NCBI GenBank assembly: GCA_910578175.1
Contig: CAJTPF010000008.1
Location: forward strand, 17,849 to 36,604
Length of the DNA stretch: 18,756 nucleotides
Direction of reading: 5' to 3'
Source: an uncultured Lachnospiraceae bacterium
Lineage (GTDB): Bacteria > Bacillota > Clostridia > Lachnospirales > Lachnospiraceae
Shown here: piece after piece, positions 1 to 6,046 of the stretch
Layout of the letters: every line of letters begins with the position of its first letter
Position numbering within the stretch: the stretch's first letter is position 1
Program-made: the position numbers and the translations under genes
The notes under the pieces: generated by a model
Database searches by the model: none
What the model saw: only the letters and a program-made list of their open reading frames with translations
Told to the model about the DNA's origin: nothing

Positions 1-1
1 T

Positions 2-274
2 TTTATTCAGATATTGATTGATGAAATCGAACTGCCGGTTATCGTGGATGCCGGGATCGGAAGACCCTCACAGGCATGTGAAGCAATGGAAATGGGGGCG
101 GCAGCCGTTATGGCAAATACAGCCATTGCAACTTCAGGGGATATCCCGGCTATGGCAGAAGCATTTAAACAGGCAGTAGAAGCCGGAAGAACTGCTTATC
201 TGTCCGGACCAGGAAGAGTCATTTGCCGCGGTGGAGAAGCTTCTTCACCGTTAACGGGTTTCTTAAGAGACTGA
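2..274 (+). CDS. thiG: Thiazole synthase ThiG, C-terminal part (5' end outside window)
   Basis: ThiG is a TIM-barrel enzyme that builds the thiazole phosphate of thiamine from deoxyxylulose 5-phosphate, ThiS thiocarboxylate and dehydroglycine. Only the last 90 or so residues are present; the reading frame is open back to position 2, so the gene starts outside the window. Visible family motifs are VIVDAGIGRPSQA followed by an ME-GA-AV-NTAIA segment, which form the phosphate-binding end of the barrel, and a closing AF..AVEAGR..YLSGPG tail. The stop at 272-274 lies 32 bases before the thiH start, consistent with one thi operon in which ThiH supplies the dehydroglycine (2-iminoacetate). Family assignment is firm; completeness of the upstream part cannot be judged. 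Confidence 0.93.
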   Translation, partial: FIQILIDEIELPVIVDAGIGRPSQACEAMEMGAAAVMANTAIATSGDIPAMAEAFKQAVEAGRTAYLSGPGRVICRGGEASSPLTGFLRD

Positions 275-306
275 AAAACTTATAACTTATGCAAAAGGAG
301 AAGATT

Positions 307-1503
307 ATGACAGAATTTGAACAGGATGATTATAAACCGGAACACGGAACAGAGAACCGGACGGATCATATGGCTTATCTGCCGGATATGGAAGTGATCT
401 CATCGGACCTTATGGAACAGGTGATCGCAAAAATGAATGCATATGATTATGATCTGTATACTGCGGCAGATGTGGAACAGGCATTAAACCGGGAGGTTTT
501 AGGCGAACAGGATTTTGCCGCGCTGTTATCTCCGGCTGCCGAAGGATATATAGAAGAAATGGCTCAGAGAGCAAGAACGGAAACCGGAAAGCATTTTGGA
601 AATTCCGTCTATATGTTTACACCCCTGTATATATCCAATTACTGTGAAAATCACTGCGTGTACTGCGGATTTAACTGTCATAACCGGATTCACCGGGCAA
701 AACTTAATTATGATGAAATCAGAGTAGAAATGAAAGCCATAGCAGATACCGGACTGGAGGAAATACTGCTGCTTACCGGAGAAAGCAGGAAGATGTCTGA
801 TGTAGAGTATATTGGTGAAGCCTGCAAAATCGCAAAACAATACTTTAAGCAGGTAGGTCTGGAGATATATCCGGTGGATTCCGGCGAATACCGGTATCTG
901 CATCAGTGCGGCGCCGACTTTATCACAGTATTTCAGGAAACCTATGATTCGGACAAATATGAAACATTGCACCCGGCCGGACATAAGAGAGTATTTCCTT
1001 ACCGGTTCCATGCCCAGGAGCGGGCAGTGCTTGGGGGCATGAGGGGAGTAGGATTTGCGGCGCTGCTGGGGCTTGCCGATTTTCGAAAAGATGCGTTTGC
1101 AACCGGTATGCACGCCTGGATGCTGCAGCGGAAGTATCCCCATACGGAAATCGCATTTTCCTGTCCGAGACTGCGGCCCATCATTAACAATGATAAAATT
1201 AACCCGAAGGATGTCCATGAAACCCAGTTGCTGCAGATTATCTGCGCCTACCGGATTTTTATGCCCTTTGCCAGCATAACCATATCTACCAGGGAAGGTC
1301 AGCGTTTTCGCGATAATGTTATAAATATAGCCGCTACAAAAATTTCTGCCGGAGTCGGCGTGGGAGTCGGCGGCCATGAAGGAACAAAAAAAGGTGATGA
1401 GCAGTTTGAGATATCCGATGCCCGTTCCGTAGAGGAAGTTTATCAGGCGATCATCCGGCAGGGACTGATGCCGGTGATGAGCGAATATATTTATACCGGT
1501 TAA
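307..1503 (+). CDS. thiH: 2-iminoacetate synthase ThiH (radical SAM)
   Basis: ThiH is a radical SAM enzyme that cleaves tyrosine to 2-iminoacetate (dehydroglycine) and p-cresol, feeding ThiG in anaerobic thiazole synthesis. The radical SAM cysteines are C113, C117 and C120 in the CENHCVYCGF segment, the C-x3-C-x2-C spacing that binds the 4Fe-4S cluster. The flanking VYMFTPLYISNYC and LTGESRK segments, the GLEIYPVD strand and the C-terminal SAGVGVGVGGH stretch fit the family, as does the length of 398 residues. An in-frame ATG at 289 has no ribosome site, whereas the ATG at 307 follows AAAGGAG (294-300) with a 6-base spacer, so 307 is chosen. The gene lies between thiG and the thiE-like gene on the same strand. 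Confidence 0.95.
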   Translation: MTEFEQDDYKPEHGTENRTDHMAYLPDMEVISSDLMEQVIAKMNAYDYDLYTAADVEQALNREVLGEQDFAALLSPAAEGYIEEMAQRARTETGKHFGNSVYMFTPLYISNYCENHCVYCGFNCHNRIHRAKLNYDEIRVEMKAIADTGLEEILLLTGESRKMSDVEYIGEACKIAKQYFKQVGLEIYPVDSGEYRYLHQCGADFITVFQETYDSDKYETLHPAGHKRVFPYRFHAQERAVLGGMRGVGFAALLGLADFRKDAFATGMHAWMLQRKYPHTEIAFSCPRLRPIINNDKINPKDVHETQLLQIICAYRIFMPFASITISTREGQRFRDNVINIAATKISAGVGVGVGGHEGTKKGDEQFEISDARSVEEVYQAIIRQGLMPVMSEYIYTG

Positions 1504-1517
1504 AACGGGAGTAAGCC

Positions 1518-2162
1518 ATGGAGTTAAAGGAGATAAAGATGGATACCGATTATGATAAAATTAAAAAAATAGCCGTTTCCAACCGCAAGATGAGCGGAAA
1601 CGCCTATTTCCAAAATATTGACGGACTGAAAGAGCATGGTGCCTGCGGACTTTTACTGCGGGAAAAAGATTTGACATTGACAGAGTATTTCAGGCTTGCC
1701 GATAGGGTCAGAAAACGTCCGGGGTTTTCCTTGCCGATGATTTTGCATACCGGGATCAGATATCCGGATAAAACGGAAGTTTTACGGAAGATGGCCGGTT
1801 ATGTGGCGAAATACGGGATGGCCGGCATCCATTTTACCGGACCGGACTTTGGCGTATATTGTAAACACAGGGAAAACATGGATTTCGGAAAAAAAATATT
1901 AACCGGGGTTTCGGTACATTCCGTAACGGAAGCCGAAATAGCAGAGAAGTCCGGAGCCGACTATTTAATTGCAGGACATATATTTGAAACCGGCTGTAAA
2001 CCGGGAATGCGGCCAAGAGGAACAGAGTTTCTGCAGTGCGTTTGCAAACAGGTATCCATACCTGTTTATGCTATTGGAGGAATCACAAAGGAAAATGCTG
2101 CACTGACTATTCAGTCAGGTGCAGCCGGAATATGCATGATGTCAGGATTTTTTAAGACATAG
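1518..2162 (+). CDS. thiE: Divergent ThiE/TenI-like thiamine phosphate synthase
   Basis: ThiE joins HMP pyrophosphate and thiazole phosphate to give thiamine phosphate. The 214-residue barrel shows the family strands LLLREKDL (45-52), GVSVHS (130-135), SGADYLIAGHIFET with the following KPG (145-163) and PVYAIGGI (182-189). However, the usual NDR..DLA metal/pyrimidine-binding segment after the third strand is not recognisable: residues 75-90 read LHTGIRYPDKTEV instead. The only acidic residue in the next loop is in TGPDF. It may be a diverged ThiE or a TenI-like paralogue. Two starts are possible: ATG 1518 (GGGAG at 1507-1511) and ATG 1539 (stronger AAAGGAG at 1526-1532). It follows thiH by 14 bases, and its last 11 bases overlap the end of the opposing gene. 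Confidence 0.8.
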   Translation: MELKEIKMDTDYDKIKKIAVSNRKMSGNAYFQNIDGLKEHGACGLLLREKDLTLTEYFRLADRVRKRPGFSLPMILHTGIRYPDKTEVLRKMAGYVAKYGMAGIHFTGPDFGVYCKHRENMDFGKKILTGVSVHSVTEAEIAEKSGADYLIAGHIFETGCKPGMRPRGTEFLQCVCKQVSIPVYAIGGITKENAALTIQSGAAGICMMSGFFKT

Positions 2163-2433
2163 GGTTATTGGAAGCCAGGATTTTGGAAAGCCTCCGGACG
2201 GTATCGATCTTATTTGCCTGGGCAGGTGTCATATTGTTTTTTAAAGCATTTACAATGATATCGGTTTCCCGTTCGGTAAACGTAATTCCGTTGGCTTTTG
2301 CTTTGGCTGAAGCATTTAAAAAAAACGGGACCAGATTATCCTGGGATACGGTTTGGGATTCCTGAATAATGTTGTTGATCAGTTTGATCTTTTCCGGCGA
2401 GATGCCGGTGAAATCCAGATTATTATATCTCAT
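2152..2433 (-). CDS. Small helical protein of unknown function
   Basis: This 93-residue protein is not recognised. It is charged, cysteine-free and predicted by eye to be all helical: an N-terminal ISPEKIKLINNII helix, a central LVPFFLNASAKAKANG segment and a C-terminal ERETDIIVNALKNNMTPAQ segment ending in a basic helix. There is no signal peptide or membrane helix, so it is probably cytosolic. The ATG at 2433 is preceded on the minus strand by AGAAAGGA at suitable spacing. It lies 23 bases downstream of a second minus-strand gene and is probably co-transcribed with it. Its last 11 bases overlap the 3' end of the thiE-like gene, and no terminator hairpin was seen between the two. The segment E-x-DII-x-x-x-L resembles one in the neighbouring 214-residue protein, so the two may be distantly related. 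Confidence 0.75.
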   Translation of the reverse strand: MRYNNLDFTGISPEKIKLINNIIQESQTVSQDNLVPFFLNASAKAKANGITFTERETDIIVNALKNNMTPAQANKIDTVRRLSKILASNNPMS

Positions 2434-2456
2434 ATTTAAAGTTTCCTTTCTAAAAA

Positions 2457-3101
2457 TTATACGGCGGTATTGCCGTTTAACAGGGATGAATAAGTTTCAA
2501 ACATGGCTTTCTGGCTGGGAGAAAGCATATTTTTCAGCGCCTCAATGTTAAGACCCTGATTTTCTGTTCCGGCAGGATTCTCTGTTGGAATATTACCGTG
2601 ATCTTCCTGATGGGCCGGCTGTTCTCGGGATTCGGACGGATATGTATCATCCTCCGGAGTATCGGTTTCAGCGGCATTAAAATTAAATTCCGGTGTCTCT
2701 CCGGTACCTGCCGGATGGAATGAAGGGCCTGTTTCCGGTGCCGCCATTCCGCTCATGAACGAGGGATCCAGTTCTTTGTATATATTATACATTTTCATAG
2801 CCTGGACAACATTCAGAACCGTTTTTATGATATCCTGTTCTGCCTTTGAGAGATATGGCGTAATTGCCGTCAGATATTCATTCAGGTTGAAATTTCTCTT
2901 TGGCGGAGCTTCAATACCGCATGCTTTCAGTCCGGATAAGTTATCTTCCTGAAATCCCCGGACCATGGTATTAAATTCTTCGATTTTAATATAATAGGAA
3001 ATTCCCCGCTGCATATTGGGCGGAATAAACGGAAGTGATGCCTTTAATATATTCAGCGGCTTGTTTGACATCGGATTGCCGGATATAGATTCATTTTCCA
3101 T
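2457..3101 (-). CDS. Helical protein with acidic disordered linker, unknown function
   Basis: This 214-residue protein is not recognised. Residues 1-115 look globular and helical (ILKASLPFIPPNMQRGISYYI, then FNLNEYLTAITPYLSKAEQDII). Residues about 120-185 are rich in Pro, Glu, Thr, Gly and Asp and should be a disordered linker. A final short helix, IEALKNMLSPSQKAMFETYSSLL, closes the protein. There is no signal peptide or transmembrane segment. The start ATG at 3101 is preceded by GAGAGGG on the minus strand. It is the first gene of an apparent two-gene minus-strand unit. The layout of a globular domain, a flexible linker and a terminal helix would suit an adaptor or scaffold protein, but that is only inference. 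Confidence 0.75.
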   Translation of the reverse strand: MENESISGNPMSNKPLNILKASLPFIPPNMQRGISYYIKIEEFNTMVRGFQEDNLSGLKACGIEAPPKRNFNLNEYLTAITPYLSKAEQDIIKTVLNVVQAMKMYNIYKELDPSFMSGMAAPETGPSFHPAGTGETPEFNFNAAETDTPEDDTYPSESREQPAHQEDHGNIPTENPAGTENQGLNIEALKNMLSPSQKAMFETYSSLLNGNTAV

Positions 3102-3386
3102 GATACCCTCTCATTTCTGCCTTACAGAGGCATATTATTAAGTTTTGTAAAACTATCGTCTGATAAAGTATATTTTACACACATCAGAATTATGAACAGG
3201 TTGATTGCATGATTACAGTTGAGGCAGTCAAAATCATATTCAAATATGGAACTTTCTGTTTCAATTATGGAGAATTGTCGGTTCAAAAGAATTTTCCTTT
3301 CACATAGTAATTGCCTTAGTTAGTGATTGTGCTGCTTAAAAAGCAGCACAATCATTATAATTTACCAGGATGATTCAGATGGTAAA
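3102..3386. other. Non-coding stretch between two minus-strand units
   Basis: This 285-base stretch has no convincing reading frame on either strand. It must hold the promoter of the 214-residue minus-strand gene and the 3' end of the Cys-rich transcript. Apart from a perfect 14-bp hairpin at 3324-3354 and a second 8-bp inverted repeat at 3359-3366/3381-3388 that overlaps the stop codon of the Cys-rich gene, nothing clear is seen. No near-consensus promoter pair was found for the minus-strand gene. Confidence 0.5.
3324..3354 (-). terminator. Perfect 14-bp hairpin, likely terminator of the Cys-rich gene
   Basis: The arms TGATTGTGCTGCTT (3324-3337) and AAGCAGCACAATCA (3341-3354) are exact reverse complements around an AAA loop. 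It lies 33 bases beyond the stop codon of the minus-strand Cys-rich gene, the usual place for a terminator. Neither side is followed by a strong T run (TTATAATTT on the plus side), so it may instead protect the 3' end or act as a transcript end made by processing. Confidence 0.6.
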
Positions 3387-3623
3387 TTAGCAGCCGCAGC
3401 CTAAGAAGTTGCTGTTATTTCCGCAACCACCGCCATTGTTACCACAGCAGCAGAGCAGTAAGATGATCCAGATCCACTCTCCGCATCCGTTTCCACCGCG
3501 GCCAAATCCGTTACCGTTACCGCAGCAGCATAACAGGATAAGTATTAACCAGATGCAGTTTCCTCCGTTATCGTCTCCACATCCACATCCGCCACCGCAG
3601 TTTGTTGCAGCTAAATCACTCAT
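3387..3623 (-). CDS. Gly/Cys-rich mini-protein with two hydrophobic-CCC repeats
   Basis: This 78-residue protein contains 14 cysteines and 22 glycines. It has two similar modules: IWLILILLCCCGNGNG and IWIILLLCCCGNNGGG, each a run of about 8-10 hydrophobic residues followed by three cysteines and a Gly/Asn-rich linker. It ends in GCGC. The ATG at 3623 is chosen because GGAGG lies 7 bases upstream; a longer in-frame ATG at 3686 would add 21 residues without a ribosome site. It resembles small proteins that annotation pipelines label chorion-class high-cysteine proteins in Lachnospiraceae, from memory and not searched. Function is unknown. A spore-coat or cell-surface structural role, a metal-binding role, or a modified-peptide precursor are all possible. 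It is a single-gene unit reading away from plsX. Confidence 0.8.
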   Translation of the reverse strand: MSDLAATNCGGGCGCGDDNGGNCIWLILILLCCCGNGNGFGRGGNGCGEWIWIILLLCCCGNNGGGCGNNSNFLGCGC

Positions 3624-3654
3624 GTTAAATCCTCCAAAAATTTGTTTACAGTAA

Positions 3655-3680
3655 ATTGTATGTGACATTGCTTGTATTGT
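3655..3680 (-). promoter_or_regulatory. Possible sporulation-type (or housekeeping) promoter of the Cys-rich gene
   Basis: On the minus strand CATACAAT (3655-3662) lies about 30 bases before the start codon. It matches the -10 consensus known for the mother-cell factor sigma-E (CATACAMT) and nearly that of sigma-K (CATANNNTA), with an AC dinucleotide 16 bases upstream (3679-3680). No good sigma-E -35 sits at the correct distance. The same bases contain TACAAT, which is also a fair housekeeping -10, but without a good -35. The call is tentative. Confidence 0.3.
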
Positions 3681-3792
3681 TTCCAATATTTTAAATTTTT
3701 TTTTAGTGATTCAGGTTTTCATGGTCATAAGTCAGAAGTTTTACTTCCGCTTCATTGATCGGAAAAATTTTTTTTACAAATCATATTGATTT

Positions 3793-3821
3793 TTGAAAAG
3801 TTATCTAGTATATTATGTAAT
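3793..3821 (+). promoter_or_regulatory. Likely housekeeping promoter of plsX operon
   Basis: TTGAAA (3793-3798) and TGTAAT (3816-3821) are separated by exactly 17 bases, each differing by one base from the consensus. A strongly AT-rich tract (about 3763-3792) lies just upstream and could act as an UP element. Transcription would start near 3828 and leave a leader of roughly 78 bases before plsX. No recognisable FapR-type operator was seen. Confidence 0.55.
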
Positions 3822-3905
3822 GGTTATATGATGTGGAAGAAATTTATGAGAAACGGGCCCAATCCTCTTTCACATATTACGGGCAGCATATGCTGGGTTT
3901 TTTAT

Positions 3906-4922
3906 ATGGGTAAGGATTATACGATTGTTGCATTGGATGCAATGGGCGGGGATAATGCTCCTGCAGAAATTATTAAAGGTGCCGTAAAAGCAGTAAATCT
4001 GAAAGAAGATATCAAGGTTCTTGTGGTGGGAATTTCAGAGGCCATAAAAAAGGAATTAGCAAAATACGAGTATGATACATCCAGAATTGAAGTAGTTCAT
4101 GCTTCAGAGATCATTGAGACGGAAGAGTCCCCGGTAAAGGCGATCCGTACTAAAAAAGATTCCTCTCTGGTGGTTGCCATGAATCTGGTAAAAACCCATA
4201 TGGCAGATGCATTTGTTTCAGCCGGAAGTTCCGGCGCCATCCTGGTAGGCGGACAATTACTTGTGGGCCGGATCAAAGGTGTGGAACGGCCGCCGCTGGC
4301 TCCGTTGATTCCTACTGCAAAGGGTCTGTCACTTCTGATCGACTGCGGCGCAAACGTGGATGCAAGACCGTCTCACCTGGTACAGTTTGCCAAGATGGGT
4401 TCCATTTATATGGAATATATTGTGGGAATTAAGAATCCTAGAGTGGCTATTGTAAATATCGGAGCTGAGGAAGAAAAAGGAAATGCGTTGGTAAAAGAGA
4501 CGTTTCCACTGCTTAAGAACTGTACCGATATTAATTTTATCGGCAGCATTGAAGCAAGGGATATACCGTCCGGCAATGCCGATGTCATTGTATGCGAAGC
4601 CTTTGTGGGCAATGTGATTTTAAAACTATATGAAGGTTTGGGTGCAACACTGCTGGGAAAAGTGAAGGAAGGTCTGATGTCATCGCTTCGAAGCAAACTT
4701 GGTGCCCTTTTGATAAAACCGGCCTTAAAAGAAACACTTAAGACCTTTCAGGCGGATGAATATGGAGGTGCCCCTCTGCTGGGACTGAACGGACTGGTAG
4801 TCAAAACACACGGAAGTTCAAAAGCAAAAGAGGTAACCAATTCCATTATCCAGTGTATCAGTTTTAGGGAACAAAAAATCAATGAAAAAATAAAAGAAAA
4901 ATTATTAATTGAAGACAAGTAA
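3906..4922 (+). CDS. plsX: Phosphate acyltransferase PlsX
   Basis: PlsX converts acyl-ACP and phosphate to acyl phosphate, the acyl donor for PlsY in phospholipid synthesis; it is a peripheral membrane enzyme. From ATG 3906 the protein has 338 residues, the normal length, and starts directly with the conserved first strand and VALDAMGGDNAP. Other family segments are SAGSSGAILVG, LLIDCGANVDARP and YGGAPLLGLNG. The frame is open further upstream (ATG at 3846 with a weak GGAAGA site, and 3786), but these would add residues absent from the family. The chosen ATG lacks a good Shine-Dalgarno site and directly follows a GGGTTTTTT tract, which is unusual. It is followed after 17 bases by acpP. The rpmF gene that commonly precedes plsX is missing here. 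Confidence 0.93.
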   Translation: MGKDYTIVALDAMGGDNAPAEIIKGAVKAVNLKEDIKVLVVGISEAIKKELAKYEYDTSRIEVVHASEIIETEESPVKAIRTKKDSSLVVAMNLVKTHMADAFVSAGSSGAILVGGQLLVGRIKGVERPPLAPLIPTAKGLSLLIDCGANVDARPSHLVQFAKMGSIYMEYIVGIKNPRVAIVNIGAEEEKGNALVKETFPLLKNCTDINFIGSIEARDIPSGNADVIVCEAFVGNVILKLYEGLGATLLGKVKEGLMSSLRSKLGALLIKPALKETLKTFQADEYGGAPLLGLNGLVVKTHGSSKAKEVTNSIIQCISFREQKINEKIKEKLLIEDK

Positions 4923-4939
4923 GAAAGGTGTGTATTTGA

Positions 4940-5173
4940 ATGGAATTTGAAAAATTACAGAAAATCATTGCTGAAGTATTAAATGTGGAGACAGGAGAGA
5001 TCACAATGGAAACAACCTTCATTGATGACCTTGGTGCAGACTCTCTCGACGTGTTCCAGATTATTATGGGCATTGAGGAAGAATTTGATATTGAGATTCC
5101 AAATGAAGCTGCGGAATCCATCGTGTCGGTTGCAGATGCCGTAGAGCAGATTAAAACTGCATCAAATAACTAG
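4940..5173 (+). CDS. acpP: Acyl carrier protein
   Basis: This 77-residue acidic protein carries growing acyl chains in fatty acid synthesis. The phosphopantetheine site is Ser35 in LGADSLDVFQII, followed by the acidic recognition helix GIEEEFDIEIPNE. Length, charge and helix pattern are typical for AcpP. AAGAAAGGTG (4921-4930) lies 9 bases before the ATG and overlaps the plsX stop region, so the two genes are probably translated from one message. PlsX uses acyl-AcpP as substrate, so the pairing makes direct biochemical sense. fabD and fabG, which lie between plsX and acpP in Bacillus, are absent here. Confidence 0.96.
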   Translation: MEFEKLQKIIAEVLNVETGEITMETTFIDDLGADSLDVFQIIMGIEEEFDIEIPNEAAESIVSVADAVEQIKTASNN

Positions 5174-5196
5174 TCAGAAATAATGATTGAAAATCG

Positions 5197-5232
5197 GGAA
5201 ATGGGTAGCTTGTATCAAGTTACTCATTTTCC
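5197..5232 (+). promoter_or_regulatory. Long hairpin in acpP-rnc gap, candidate RNase III processing site
   Basis: Bases 5197-5212 pair with 5216-5232 (GGAAATGGGTAGCTTG against CAAGTTACTCATTTTCC) with two G-U pairs, one bulged base and a three-base loop. No T run follows, so it is a poor intrinsic terminator. It lies about 90 bases before the rnc start codon. RNase III autoregulates by cutting a hairpin in its own leader in Escherichia coli; a similar role here is inference. Confidence 0.45.
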
Positions 5233-5321
5233 TATTGAACTGAAAGAAAAGCCCTTAACGCGTGATTTTAATTTTTTAATGTCAGGCTTTACAGGCTTTT
5301 TGCCGTAGGAAAGGAAAAGAG

Positions 5322-6017
5322 ATGTCGAAAGATCGAATTTTTGAAATTCAGCATAAGATTGATTATGAATTTAAAAATATTCAGCTGTTATATCAGGCAA
5401 TGGCGCATAGTTCATATATCAACGACCACAAGATGAACAAGTTAAATTCTAATGAAAGACTGGAATTTTTGGGAGACTCCGTTCTGGAATTAATATCCAG
5501 TGAATTTTTATATGAACAGTATCCGGATAAACCGGAGGGAGAACTGACAAAACTCCGGGCAAGTCTGGTCAGTGAAGGACCGCTGGCCCAGGTGGCCAGA
5601 CAGCTCTGTCTGGGAGATTATATTCTGTTAAGCCATGGAGAAGAACGCATGGGAGGCAAAAACAGGGATTCCATTACATCGGATGCGGTGGAGGCATTGC
5701 TGGGCGCCATCTATTTGGATGGTGGAATTGATGAAGCACGCCGTTTTACCTACCGGTTCATTTTAAATGATATAGAGAAAAAACAGTTGTTTTATGACAG
5801 CAAAACGGTACTGCAGGAAATCATACAGAAATATCATCTGGGCACCCTGAGTTATATCCTGATACGGGAAGAAGGTCCGGACCATGATAAGATGTATGAA
5901 GTAAATGCAGTCCTGGATGGGAAAGTGATCGGCAACGGACGGGGAAGAACAAAGAAAAATGCCCAGCAGAAGGCAGCATATGCGGCAATCAGCACCATCG
6001 GCAAAAATGAAACCTGA
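5322..6017 (+). CDS. rnc: Ribonuclease III
   Basis: RNase III is the double-strand-specific endonuclease that separates ribosomal RNA precursors and processes structured messages. The 231-residue protein has the signature NERLEFLGDSVLEL (44-57) with catalytic E48 and D52, and the second acidic pair D121 and E124 in DAVEALLGAIYLDGG. A C-terminal double-stranded-RNA-binding domain covers about residues 155-228, ending in the KKNAQQKAAYAAI helix. The start follows GGAAAGGAAA at good spacing. It lies 148 bases after acpP and 29 bases before smc, an order conserved in many Firmicutes. Confidence 0.96.
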   Translation: MSKDRIFEIQHKIDYEFKNIQLLYQAMAHSSYINDHKMNKLNSNERLEFLGDSVLELISSEFLYEQYPDKPEGELTKLRASLVSEGPLAQVARQLCLGDYILLSHGEERMGGKNRDSITSDAVEALLGAIYLDGGIDEARRFTYRFILNDIEKKQLFYDSKTVLQEIIQKYHLGTLSYILIREEGPDHDKMYEVNAVLDGKVIGNGRGRTKKNAQQKAAYAAISTIGKNET

Positions 6018-6046
6018 AAGACAAATTAAGGAAACGGAGTTATGGT

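Noticed and set aside
526..1377. Long open frame of 283 codons on the minus strand inside thiH
   Set aside because: It lies fully opposite a well-supported ThiH frame, and its translation shows no family motif; it is a shadow of thiH codon use.
3409..3654. Plus-strand Pro/Gln-rich frame opposite the Cys-rich gene
   Set aside because: Pro/Gln richness is the mirror of Gly/Cys codons on the other strand; the minus frame has a GGAGG site and ordered repeats, this one has none.
3786..3905. N-terminal extension of plsX or a leader peptide
   Set aside because: No good ribosome site for the 3786 start and no family match; PlsX proteins begin at the first strand, as from 3906. The 3846 start remains a minor alternative.
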